Shown here: positions 7,374 to 17,500 of the stretch, one piece after another
Layout of the letters: every line of letters begins with the position of its first letter
Numbering within the stretch: the stretch's first letter is position 1
NCBI GenBank assembly: GCA_030159075.1
Contig: BROG01000480.1
Span: 496,001 to 560,000, forward strand
Length of the DNA: 64,000 nucleotides
Origin: Atrina japonica
Taxonomy: Eukaryota; Mollusca; Bivalvia; Pterioida; Pinnidae
Direction of reading: 5' to 3'
Notes under the pieces: generated by a model
Told to the model about the DNA's origin: nothing
What the model saw: the letters and a program-made list of their open reading frames with translations, nothing else
Database searches by the model: none
Position numbers and translations under genes: made by a program

Positions 7374-8597
7374 ATGAATGTTTACGAGTACAGGGAGGAT
7401 TTGGATTTGTCGTCTTTCGACGTCTACGTCAATGCGACTAAAAAGTTTCGCACGTCGTTCGAGAATATTTTCGTTAAGTATAACAACCCTAACGTCTTCA
7501 AAGACGGAACTTCCAAATATTACGCCATGTTGCGCCGGTGGTATCGGCATTCCGTGACGGGAGGTTTCTGGCAGAACCAGTGCGCCACGACGGGATGCGG
7601 CGTGACGTTGGGAATGGGAAACGACAAACTGTCGACATCGTTCTTTCAGTTTCACGTTTACTATCAAATCAGAAGGATCTTGAAAGAAATCGCCGTCCCC
7701 TTGCCCAGTGATTCCGACTTCGATCACTACACGAACACCGTAGACGTTTCGGCGTACGAACGAATCTGTCGCGAATTCGGAGTGTCGGTCCACACGAACT
7801 GGAAAATCAAGGGAACCATCTTCGGAACGTATAACACGAAGTGGCCCACGTTCATCGCGAACCGGCCGGAGGGATTCACGCTTCCGGGTCTGGCCAGATT
7901 GGACGCGTCCATTCGCGTCTTCGCCTGGGCCGTCTTGGGCGCCCAAGGACAAATGAGAGCTTCGATCGTGGACGCCGGCGCCACCTCGCTCGACGCCCAG
8001 AAACAATTTTTAGTCAACGTCGAGGATGCGATCAACAGACCGCTCGATTTACCCGCCTACATTTCTCGCTACGAAAATTGTCAAAGATATGCAAATTCCA
8101 AACTCGACTTCGTCATCCATCCGGGGCTTTACATGCTACCCAGCAACATGGAGCTGAAAATCGGTGCCAACATCGCCAATTATAATAACGAAATCTTGAT
8201 CGCGCCCGAAAAGACAAAACAGGGAACGAACGTCGACCTTAACGCGAAAACGTTCACCCCACCATCACCTCCTAAACAGATCAAACCATCACCCCCTCCT
8301 ATACAGATCAAACCATCACCGCCTAAACAACTGCAAAAACAAGACGATCACGAAAGTCAAAAGACTGCCATTTTCGCTCTATCGATTTTCTGTTCTTCTC
8401 TTCGTCGAGTTTCGTTAACAACCAACCGACGACGACAATGCCCAACACCCACAGATGTTCACCCAACCACACGGCGGTGTTGCCGAGCGTCGACAAGATC
8501 CAGGAAAGGATGGAACCCAATATACCCGGTAACGCCTCGCCGAATTTGGCGGCCAATCTCGCGAGCAGTTTTCCGACCGTGTCTAGCTGTTTCTTGA
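7374..8597 (+). CDS. Conserved Polinton protein of unknown function with Pro-rich C-terminal repeats
   Basis: The first ~280 residues are highly conserved in Polintons as I know them: NPNVFKDGTSKYYAMLRRWY, HSVTGGFWQNQCATTGCGV and LSTSFFQFHVYYQIRRIL occur early, and SKLDFVIHPGLYMLP later. A Pro/Lys repeat (KQIKPSPP, three rounds, ~8,260-8,335) follows. Beyond ~8,350 the frame continues for 80 codons over the 3' end of the opposite-strand gene, with low-complexity Arg/Thr/Pro content. This extension is probably an artefact of a lost stop, and the real gene likely ends near 8,340-8,390. Function is not established. Its abundance in the family and place beside capsid genes suggest a structural or assembly role (inference). 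Confidence 0.75.
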   Translation: MNVYEYREDLDLSSFDVYVNATKKFRTSFENIFVKYNNPNVFKDGTSKYYAMLRRWYRHSVTGGFWQNQCATTGCGVTLGMGNDKLSTSFFQFHVYYQIRRILKEIAVPLPSDSDFDHYTNTVDVSAYERICREFGVSVHTNWKIKGTIFGTYNTKWPTFIANRPEGFTLPGLARLDASIRVFAWAVLGAQGQMRASIVDAGATSLDAQKQFLVNVEDAINRPLDLPAYISRYENCQRYANSKLDFVIHPGLYMLPSNMELKIGANIANYNNEILIAPEKTKQGTNVDLNAKTFTPPSPPKQIKPSPPPIQIKPSPPKQLQKQDDHESQKTAIFALSIFCSSLRRVSLTTNRRRQCPTPTDVHPTTRRCCRASTRSRKGWNPIYPVTPRRIWRPISRAVFRPCLAVS

Positions 8598-9597
8598 GCC
8601 ATTCCTGTAATCCGCCCTCTTTGTTGGGAGGAGGCGACGGCGGCGAGGGTATTGTCGTCGTCGTTCCCGGAAGGAGTAATTCGACTAAGAATCCCACCGT
8701 CATACCGATGGCGGTCAAGACGCTAAAGATGGCGATGCCCTGTTCTTTGAACAGAGTGGCGATTCTTTCTCTCAAGGAGATATTGTCGTCGAGTAACCTC
8801 TTGACCGACTCTTTTATAGTAGTCAATTGCGATTTTAAGTTTCCTTTTAGGATGGCGATACTCTCGTTGATCCCGTCGAGTTCACCGCGCGCTTTCTCTA
8901 TTTCTCTCTCGAGCCATTCTTTTTCATCCGGATTGTTTTCGAGTCTTTCGGTCCATTCCGATATCAATCGTTCGCGTTCCGCTCTTTTACCTTCTTGAAC
9001 GCGTAATTCACCTCTAATGGTTCGTAAACTTTTATCTAAACCCAACAGTTCTCTCGTGGGCAATTGGCGGTTTAACTCTTCTATACTTTCAGATAAATTA
9101 TCAAAGTTTAACGCTCGTTTAACACTCGTTTGCATCTCCATATCGTCTTGGGCTTTCGTAGTGTTACGTCTAACCGCTAACGCCAATTGTTTAGGTTCTT
9201 TCACACCTAAAGCTTCGAGAAATCCGAGACCGTGTTGTGCCAATGTGCCAATAGCCAAGAATGTATTTGGTTTTTGTTTGTACGTTAATCTAATCCATTC
9301 ATTGCCCCACTTTGCAAATAAACTTCCATCACCCTCTTGTTTAAATTCTAAGGTACTCTCGGTCGCACTGAATTTTTGCTTCCATTTACTGAGTGATCCT
9401 TCCAATTGTAATCGTTCTCGTTGATGTTCTTAAGGATCGAGGGGAGCATCTGGTAAATTAAAAACATCCCGCGGATCCGTATTTTTATCCGCAGGCGTGG
9501 ATTCGACGGTAAGCGGTGTATCTTGATCACCATCGTTATTATAAGTCGTATCATCGTTCCTAGAAAACTCAGGCAGTTCTATATTTTCGTCATCCAT
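8323..9597 (-). pseudogene. Coiled-coil membrane protein of Polintons, with in-frame stop
   Basis: The likely ATG is at 9,595-9,597 (MDDENIELPEFSRNDD). In the same frame a TAA at 9,430-9,432 interrupts after 55 codons; the rest stays open for 360 codons. The long part has GSLSKWKQKF, a coiled coil rich in Glu/Arg (EKARGELDGINESIAILKGN), a transmembrane helix (IFSVLTAIGMTVGFLVELLL), a PSPPSPPP hinge, an amphipathic LPGILGSILSWIL helix and a last hydrophobic helix (LWVLGIVVVGWLLTKL). I recognise this order from other Polintons; its function is unknown. A membrane-bound or fibre-like virion protein is an inference. Its 3' end overlaps the extended frame of the convergent neighbour. Confidence 0.75.
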
Positions 9598-9639
9598 TTT
9601 TAAAACGAGTTAAAAAATTTTATCGCATAAATTAAAAAG

Positions 9640-10827
9640 ATGATGAATTACGGACACATTCTCGATCCCGATAGAAAATTGCGTACTCCCTTTGGTGTGA
9701 AGGGCATTCGCCAAACGGTGACCAATTCCCATCCTCGAGTATCGAAGAAAACCAAACGTTGACGGTTCGTTTTCCCAATTTGAGCGACAACGACGTCATC
9801 GTTCCCAGAACTACGAGACTATGCTTCGATATGGAAATCGGCGTAGATGTTGGTGATGTCACTAAGGCGGGTGTTTATATTAATCTGGGGCGTAACATCG
9901 TCAAAAAAATCGAGGTGAAGATTTCGGGGAATACCGTTCAAACCATCGACGATGCCGATAAATTTTTAGTCTATAACGAACAGACTGACAAGCTCAATAT
10001 AAAAAGGGCGAAACCCTTCAAACATGTAATGCCTCTCGACAGTAGCGAATACTACGAAATTGCCGCGGCGTACGGCAATCGATTTTGTATTCCCTTGGAT
10101 TTCGAAATCTTGTAAACGAGCGAACCCTTTTATCAAGCGGGATTACAAGATAGATTAGAATACATGTTAACATTTAACGATGCTAAACACGTCGTCTCGC
10201 CGGACCCCAGCGATGTCGATAAAAGGCTTAGTTATAAGGCGACCAACATCACTTTGGAATTCGAAAAAATTACCGACGTCTGTCTCGCTCGCAGCATCAG
10301 ACAGAGGTATGCGGGAGACCACGTTTATTACTTCAACCAAATATTGCGATATCGCAAAGATACGATGAGTAAATCGGAATCCGTCATCAATTATGACATC
10401 AACACCCCCACACGTTCTCTCTCGGGTATTCTGTTTCTCTTCAAAGATATTTCTATAAAAGATCCGGAAAAATTTTATAATCCGAGAATCACCAAAGTGG
10501 ATATAACCATCGAGGGACAACCGAACCAACTCTTCACCCACGGAATGAGACCTCATCACCAATTCGACGAAATTAAAAAGTTTTTCTCGTCACAGATTTA
10601 GTCGCCAAGGAACTCAACCTGAGTGAAGTGATCTGGGGAAATATCTCAAAGATCATTACGCCCTCTGGTTAGACTTACGAACGACACCCGAAAATCATCT
10701 CCACGGCACGGGTCGTAAGCTTCAAAACATCAGCCAAGGCGTTGCCGTCCGAATCGAGAGAACCCCCGAAATCGATACCGATCCCTTTCGCGAGCGTTAT
10801 ATCTTAAAAAAAATTGAAGTCATTTAA
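9640..10827 (+). pseudogene. Capsid protein (double-jelly-roll type), several breaks
   Basis: The ATG at 9,640 follows AAATTAAAAAG and opens MMNYGHILDPDRKLRTPFGV. After a frameshift near 9,718-9,735 come DVIVPRTTRLCFDMEIG, YINLGRNIVKKIEVK, YGNRFCIPLDFEIL, an in-frame TAA at 10,113-10,115, DRLEYMLTFNDAKHVV, TRSLSGILFLF and NPRITKVDITIEGQPNQLF. Two more shifts near 10,590-10,600 and 10,634-10,640 precede YALWLDLRTT...NHLHGTG and the stop at 10,825-10,827. The order of these beta-strand blocks matches a capsid family I know from coral and mollusc Polintons. I call it the major capsid protein, although a related jelly-roll protein is possible. The stop is 2 bp before the ATPase start, the usual ATPase-capsid neighbourhood. 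Confidence 0.75.
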
Positions 10828-10829
10828 AA

Positions 10830-11455
10830 ATGTACATTCAACAACCTCATTCCGCCATGATCGTGGGTGCCACCGGTTGCGGGAAGACGGAGTTTGTCCT
10901 CGATCTGTTAGAAGACGAATACAAAGATTTCTTCGAGCACATCGTGATCTTGTGCCTTTGATCGATTTCAACAAGGCCTATAAATCGAGAGAATGGATAG
11001 GCGAAGTTATAAAACATCCTAAAGACAAACGCGTCGTCATCGTCAATCCCGTGTCGAAAACGGGGGAGGAGAAATTACAGGACCTGTTGCGACTCTTTTA
11101 CGACAAATACAAAGGGACGTCCACGTTGTACATCATAGACGACTGTTCGGCCACGAGGCAGATAAAAAAGAAAGCGGACGCCTTGTCCATGTTGGCGTTT
11201 TCGGGGAGACACGCCAACCAATCCGTATGGATATTGACGCAAAGATATAATAGCGCGTCCAAAGATTTCCGCACGCAGGTCAAGTGGGTCGCGCTCTTCT
11301 ATACCAAGGACAAGTTTAGCTACAACGAATGTCTGGACGAGAACGACGTCGTCACGGAAGACAGACGAACCCTGAAAGACATGCTGTCGCAACACAAACA
11401 TTCTAAATTAATCTTGTGTACGGAACAACCGACGGGGTATGAGTTTATAGAATAA
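10830..11455 (+). pseudogene. A32-like FtsK/HerA-family packaging ATPase, one frameshift
   Basis: This motor would pump DNA into the capsid. The ATG at 10,830 gives MYIQQPHSAMIVGATGCGKT, with Walker A GATGCGKT at 10,866-10,889. A frameshift just before the TGA at 10,959-10,961 (run GTGCCTTT) moves to the frame with LIDFNKAYKSREWIG, Walker B LYIIDDCSA (~11,125-11,150) and GRHANQSVWILTQRYN, a sensor-like segment. It ends TGYEFIE at 11,455. The length (~207 residues) is normal for the family. It is 2 bp downstream of the capsid gene and convergent with the zinc-protein gene across a hairpin. Confidence 0.88.
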
Positions 11456-11481
11456 TTTATATTTTTTGTAAATATAAATTA
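11453..11481. terminator. Bidirectional hairpin covering two stop codons
   Basis: TAATTTATATTT (11,453-11,464) and AAATATAAATTA (11,470-11,481) form a perfect 12-bp stem with a 5-base loop. The first three bases are the ATPase stop codon, and the last three are the stop codon of the facing zinc-protein gene. The whole 23-bp gap between the genes is the hairpin. Confidence 0.65.
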
Positions 11482-11775
11482 GTGCTTTTTTATATAATAA
11501 TAATAACGATTTCGTTGTTTTCTCTTATCGCATGCACCGCATACGACGTACCGAGTGGAATCAGACATCCATGTTCCGCACGAATCGCAAAATTTCAGAC
11601 AACGAAATTCGCGTTTTTTCATATATCGATGATGAACGGGACAAAAGATCGAATCCGGAGCGGTCTTCAGAGAACACGGAGAATCGCGTATTCTTCTAGT
11701 GTGTATGGGCGTCTGACACGTCGTCTTGTCGTTGGGTTCTACGCCGATACTACGAAACATTTTAACGATAGACAT
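11479..11775 (-). CDS. Cys/His-rich putative zinc-binding protein, copy 2
   Basis: It starts MSIVKMFRSIGVEPNDKTTCQTP after CTATTAAAAA and has Cys/His at CQTP, SPC, FCPVHH, FCDSCGTWM and CGACDK, then a basic, Tyr-rich tail. It is intact and paralogous to the plus-strand gene at 5,360-5,662 (same spacing of CQ, C, FC..HH, C.SC..WM, C.AC). Both copies lie next to a copy of the ssDNA-binding-like gene, so the pair was probably duplicated as a module. Function is unknown; the zinc sites suggest nucleic-acid binding or regulation. Confidence 0.75.
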   Translation of the reverse strand: MSIVKMFRSIGVEPNDKTTCQTPIHTRRIRDSPCSLKTAPDSIFCPVHHRYMKKREFRCLKFCDSCGTWMSDSTRYVVCGACDKRKQRNRYYYYIKKH

Positions 11776-11811
11776 TTTTTAATAGAGAAAATATTTTAAG
11801 TCATTCAAGTA

Positions 11812-12588
11812 TTATTCGTCCTCGTCCGAGTTAGGCTCGCAGTAGATTTCGTCCACCATCTCATCACCTAGGTCACTTACCGTAACCAATCTCCTAACAG
11901 CAACAACGTCCACGGACGGTTTAATGGAGGCGTTTGAGAGTTCGATGAAAACAGAACTAAATGTTAACGCCGTAATAACCTTGCACGCTTTGCCTATGTA
12001 ATCTAATGGGATTAAATCAACCCTCCCGCCTTTCGTTTGTTTCATAAACTTAGTCTCTATTTCCTCTTCACCCATTCTAAGTTTTGCGTACATGACGGTA
12101 TACTTCTTCCCCGCTTTTAAGAACGCAAGATAATCAAATGCGATCGTATTCTTTCTACCCATGTATTTCAGGACTTCTTGTCTAATAAAATGTTCAATCT
12201 CTAGAAGGACATACTCAAACTTTTCTTGTTCCTCCTTGTACTTTTTATCGTAATTCAAACTAAATGCTTTGACTTTACACACCTTTTTACTCGCGTTTGT
12301 TTCGTACGAATAAGATTTAGGTCCTGTGGCACACCAAGATTTTATAAAATCGCCGTTTAATTCGTCCGTCAAGTCCCCCATAATATCACCGGTGTCGATG
12401 ACGACCCCGTACGTATCACTTACTCCATACGATAATAACGTGGGAGTTTGTATTCTAAGAGGTTGAAAGACATCGTTCGGATACTCATATACTATATCGG
12501 CAAAAAGACTACCCATTTTACCTTTACGGGGTTTTACGAGTCTCAACTTGTTCTAATCAAACTGATCGACGCTAATTTTACATGCCAT
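11812..12588 (-). pseudogene. Putative ssDNA-binding-like protein, copy 2, chimeric with a polB fragment
   Basis: The ATG at 12,586-12,588 starts MACKISVDQFD. An in-frame TAG at 12,553-12,555 follows, then the frame stays open to 11,812: KLRLVKPRKGKMG, DVFQPLRIQTPTL, SYGVSDTYG, then about 54 codons that are plainly polymerase (LTDELNGDFIKSW, GPKSYSY, KVCKVKAFSLNY). It then returns to the ssDNA-binding-like family (EEQEKFEYVLLEIEHFI, PLDYIGKACKVITAL, acidic end CEPNSDEDE). Copy 1 has YSMNF where the junction reads FSLNY, so recombination probably used this short similarity. Reading frame is kept across both junctions. Copy 1 shows what the family looks like without the insert. Confidence 0.75.
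12248..12410 (-). repeat. 163-bp inverted repeat, acceptor copy inside another gene
   Basis: Reverse complement of 1,328-1,490 with two differences, ATC/ATA (Ile) and TGC/TGT (Cys), both synonymous. Identity ends sharply at both edges; flanking sequences are unrelated to polB. Confidence 0.95.
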
Positions 12589-13477
12589 TTTATTTACACA
12601 TATATTTCCTTAAGTAATTTCAATAAATATAAGAAGCGGGGAAAATTGAATGCGCGTGCCGAAAAGCAGGATAAGTTATCTATCTATAATCACCGGTATG
12701 GAATTTACCTGGTGACTACCAGACCGTGGATACGTTATATATAATCATCTATATATAACAACGATACCAGGAGATAGCATGATTTAAATGGACCATGTAC
12801 CGAGGGGGTGCCTTATAGTGTCCCACATATACTACTTCAGGTGCTACGGAGGACTAAGTATCCCCTGCCGACCGGTCACAATCGCTGTATGTGTGTGTTT
12901 GTATGCCATGTTTAATCTAAACTTTGCATGCTATATTTATTACATGGTTTGGTGAAACTTAAGTTATGTACAAAAAAGTGTATTTTTGTGTAAATCACTG
13001 AAAAAATATTTTTAACTCACGAAACATGCGGTTCTATATTCCAGCTGCACCGTATGCAGAACTACGCTTCAGACCACGGACTTCAGGATTGTCGTAAAGA
13101 ATACGCATACGTATATGGTAGGTATCTAATTATTGAAGCAAATCCAGATAATAAAATATTTAGTTGTTATCGGACAAAGGTCTACGTAAACACTGCAAAT
13201 GACTGACAAAGAATTAAAGATCCATAAAAACAATACCTATATTGTTGCTTCGTTCGAATGATTTAATGTTAGAGCGTCTTTTAATTCTGAAAAAATATGC
13301 CTACATGTATTGTATGACAATATGATTTAATTTGTTCAAAAGCACCGACCATTTTCAAATATATCAACACTCGGACAGGTTCGTACGACATGTACCATGT
13401 TCTGATGACATTTCACCAGTTTTTATAATCCAAATTTAAGTCACAAGAAAATCCTTTTTACTGGAATCTTTAGTTCG
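12589..13477. other. Polinton right edge and host upstream region
   Basis: This stretch holds the unmapped right end of the Polinton. At about 12,812-12,890 there is a weak piece of the dispersed RT-element 3' end (CAGGTGCTACGGAGGACTAAG...CCGACCGGTCAC). No gene is seen. It ends at the first exon of the Cys-rich membrane-protein gene; no clear TATA box was found for that gene. Confidence 0.5.
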
Positions 13478-14546
13478 ATGATGAGTCGGTGTCGTTGCGT
13501 GTTGGCATCCTTCATAGTGATATATTTCACAGGACAATGTCTGTATGTGGCGAAAGGTAAATTAACCGTGTCTTTATTTGTTTTTATAATAGTTTCGTAT
13601 CACATTATAAGACCCCGAGTTTATGAGTGTGTCGATTCTAGTTGATAAAGAACCACAACATTTTACTTTAACTATGGGCGTGCAGATGCCCGGTCACATA
13701 CTGTGGTGTTGTGTAGGTTCAAAATGTTATTTTCGTTCAAACTCCTGTACTTTTGTTTTTACTTGGTGAGCTGGACATAATTACAGGTACATCGATGTTA
13801 AACAATTTACCTTTTCACGTTGACGGCAAAACGATACCGATTCACGCAAAATGACGTCAGGAAACAATCGGTTACCTTGACGACGTCTTTGTTTTAGCGC
13901 GAATCTGTATCGTTTTGCCATCCAACGCAGTTATTATCTATTTAAGAAGGGGAAAAACCAGGGTTTTGGTGCAATAGCCTCCCATAGAGTTACTATGGAG
14001 TAGCCTCCCAAGGTGTGAGGCTACCTATGACGTCCTGTAATTAATTTGATTAATTCTTAAAACTAATTTACTTAGTAGTTATTGATTGCATATCCATAAA
14101 CTCGCGATTCTGACGCAGTCAAGCGCAACACAGGTAACTTCAAATCAAACACAAGAAACTAGATCTATAAGTACAAGATACATGTATTTTATTTCCCCCG
14201 TTACAACAATGGGTCGGGAGTCATCCCAGGTTCATTTTACTATTACAAAAGCCTAATCCTATAATGTACAATGTTTATATTTACACTATAAGAGTCGTCT
14301 ACCATCTTTTGTACTTTACTTCAGCGATCTGTGTCTATGTACGCTTTTTCTGGTAGAATGAAATCTGAAGTTAGACCTTTCTGGGGTAGTGCACTTTTCT
14401 ATTAGATATTAGAGATATCTGAAGCATTTACCCACGAATTAAAGTTATTTGGAAATGAAGCCATTTTACAAAATATTGTTTATTTGATTGATCTGTGGAA
14501 AGTAGAAAACATCATACGAACCAGAGGAAAAGGACAGAACACACAG

Positions 14547-14587
<41 letters not shown>

Positions 14588-17500
14588 CGTGTGCGTGTGA
14601 AGAAGGAGAAGAAAACCCGAAGTTTGATCTCAGGTTTCACGGTCGACAGGGGATTCCCCCTTCTAATGACTATGATCGCACGTGGTAAGACAGTCTTTTA
14701 AATTAAACATCTTGTTCTTCGTAAAAAGTACTAGAAAACGCAATGTTTTGAAATGGACGAAACGGGATACAATATTTTCCAACATAAAACAGTTGAAGAC
14801 CCGGAAATTTTCACCCCTAGTTATTTTCGTCTTTTTACAACAGACAGTATATTCACCCGTCATATATTCGCTCTTAACTCATCAACCCCAGAAAAACAAT
14901 GCACTCTTCTGTAAATCAATGATTTAGGCTAGTCCAAATGTGTCTTTAGGGTCGTGCTTTAATCATCAACTTTAAATTTTTGCCTTCATTTAAAATTAGC
15001 GCTCTCATTTAAGGGCGAAATGGCGAACATTATTTCCAAATATACTTCTGTCTGACTGAATTCACCCAAAATTATTTTGGAATCGTCCTGCATTACACAT
15101 GACACATACAGATTAATTCAACTTTTCCTTTTCCAGGAGAGGATGTATGTCGAACGACTCCAACCGAGACATTATTCTGTCCTCCAGATTATCACTGCTG
15201 TTCTCCAGCATCAAATACGTGTTGCCATCAGAGTGAACTTTGTGTTTCAGATTCGTGTTATAATTATGCGTAAGTACAAAGTTTATCAAAAGTAATTCCG
15301 GATCCAAGACCATATCTACCGGTAACCAGTCTAATCCGTGCTTATCTATAAGCTGCAGAACTTAAACAGAAAGACTTTTAACGACGTCACATCTTTTGAT
15401 TTTACTAGCAAATCTAATGATTAGTCAGGGACACTAGATCAGGGGGATATTTCCTGTGGTTGGTAGACAATCTGTTAATCTAAACACTGGACAGGAGTGA
15501 TATTTCCTGTGACTGTTGGACTAGGTCTTCCAAGGTAAAGTGGCACATGTTTACAAACAAAACGCGTCAGTATTAAATCAACACAGGGATGACAGGTTAC
15601 TTGTCGACACAAAAATATTAGAGCTTCAGTAATACATGGAATTCGTCCAAGGCCATACATTTTACCTGTACCACCTATTTTTGGAAAATGGACCGTATTG
15701 TTTTGGTTTTTGACAAACCCCGGATGAGCTACTTTACCTTGGTGGACCCATACCTCGGACAACTAAATATCACAAATTTTGTGACGGAGTGCGTCGTCTC
15801 ATTTGGATTATAGTTTTGTAATTCATCCAAATGATTGAAATCTTCTGTATAGCTGGATACATAGTGATACATAATGATATTATATACGTTGAATTTCCGT
15901 GAATTTGTGTCTTCGCGCAGTTACTAGTATGCAAAACTTAATCTCGCGGAATTTAAGTAATTTACGATAGGTTGTGAACTGCAAAGTTATCCAGGAGAAT
16001 AATATTTAATGGCGATGATGATTTTGACTATTTCTTTTTATCATTTTAGGATTGTCCTGGTTCCTGTCATCGTGGTTCTTCTCATTTTGATAGTAATCAT
16101 ATGTTACTGTTACTGCAAAAGTAAGCATATGTTTGGCGTATTTTGCCATTTTACAATCTTTTTACCTATTGACTGAACTCAATTGTCAAATTGTTGTCAA
16201 TAAATATCAACAAAAATATCATTCTGTTTTGTAAAACACAAAAGAGTTGAAAAAGAGGTATGCCGTCTAGGACGCTTTCTGGGTATCTATTAAAAATATA
16301 TAGATTTGGTAATGGTTATAATACGTATAATCACTAGGTCTTTGCCACTGCTGGTGGACCGTTTGAGTCCCCGATAGTATACAAAAACACAGTACCCGGT
16401 ATTTCGTTCAGATAGTAACATCTTAACTCTAAATCTGAAAAAGCTAAGATATAGTGATCTTTTTACAGTGGTTACTATTTGACGGATTTGATAACACATT
16501 TACGTTTATTAGATGACCTTGTATGATACCACTTTCTCTTTTTCAAATATTCATTTATATAAGGTTCGAGCTTTGATGAAGAAACCTAAGTTATGTCTTG
16601 TTGACAGAAACGATCGTGTTGAGCATTTGGTTTGTTTTTTTTATAGCAAAACTGTAAGTTTGTCTATAATATTTCTAAACATTAAAAAAATCGTGTTGAA
16701 AAATGGTGCTTACAAGTTTTTAGCTATTTTTTTTAATGTTTTAAGGGTTGATGAGTCAAATAGTATGGTCAAATTCGTATCTGATTATTTTAGTCCTTTT
16801 ACGACAGACTTTGGTCCTAAATATAGACAGATATCTTTGAACTTTGACATCAATGTTGTGCATATTGCATTTTCAGAGATCAGAATATAAAAAAATCTCA
16901 GATACCAAAGCATAAATCTTTGGGATGTCCAGGGTATAGATACAAATTTTGTAAAAGTGGACAAACACTGATCTCTGGAAACCAAGTGGTGGGATCAGGT
17001 GCCATGGAGGAGTAAGCATCCCCTGTCGACCCGTCACATCCGCCGTGGGTCCACAGGTATCTGAGATTTTTCATATGTTTATTAAGTTTCATATCCTGGA
17101 CATCCTAAATATTTATACTTTGGTATCTGAGATTTTTTATATTCTGATTAAATCAGTATTTTGTGACAGTGCTTTCTATTGGACAGATTTGAACATACAT
17201 TTATATCTAGCATTTTAACGTGTTTGTTGTTTCTTTTGGTACTATATATGTGTTTAGAATTCGAGCTCAACTGCTGAAAAATCATTCATAGAAGCATTGG
17301 TTTTGGTCTTTGCTTTGCAAACCGTTAACTTTAGTATTATTTTTATAACATTGCAATGATTTACTGGACTAAATTGAAGTAAAGTCTTATGCATTTAAAC
17401 CTCCTCTGAAACACAATATTTTATGGTGTTGTACGAGTTATATAGTTAAAGGTTATGAAATGTACATCATACTAATTATTGCTTTGACGGCGGAATTATT

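Larger units (their letters stand above)
1..12600. mobile_element. Maverick/Polinton DNA transposon, left-truncated by the window, decayed
   Basis: The hallmark set is present: family B DNA polymerase with Polinton-type C terminus, retroviral-like integrase, A32-like packaging ATPase and jelly-roll-type capsid genes. They are intron-less and separated by only a few bases, unlike the host DNA to the right. The left end is outside the window. The right end is not resolved: the last recognised start codon is at 12,586-12,588, and host-type repeat remnants begin near 12,810. No terminal inverted repeat can be tested because only one end is visible. Adenain-type protease was not found and may lie to the left. 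Most genes carry frameshifts or in-frame stops, so this copy is probably not functional as assembled. Confidence 0.93.

Noticed and set aside
4655..12555. Stop-codon reassignment (TAA/TAG read as an amino acid) in the Polinton
   Set aside because: Only four internal TAA/TAG occur, not at positions where the families agree on one residue, and nearby frameshifts point to decay or sequence error.
1..12600. Terminal inverted repeat formed by 1,328-1,490 and 12,248-12,410
   Set aside because: The left copy is internal to polB and conserved as polymerase protein. It is not at an element end, so it is a captured coding segment and not a TIR.
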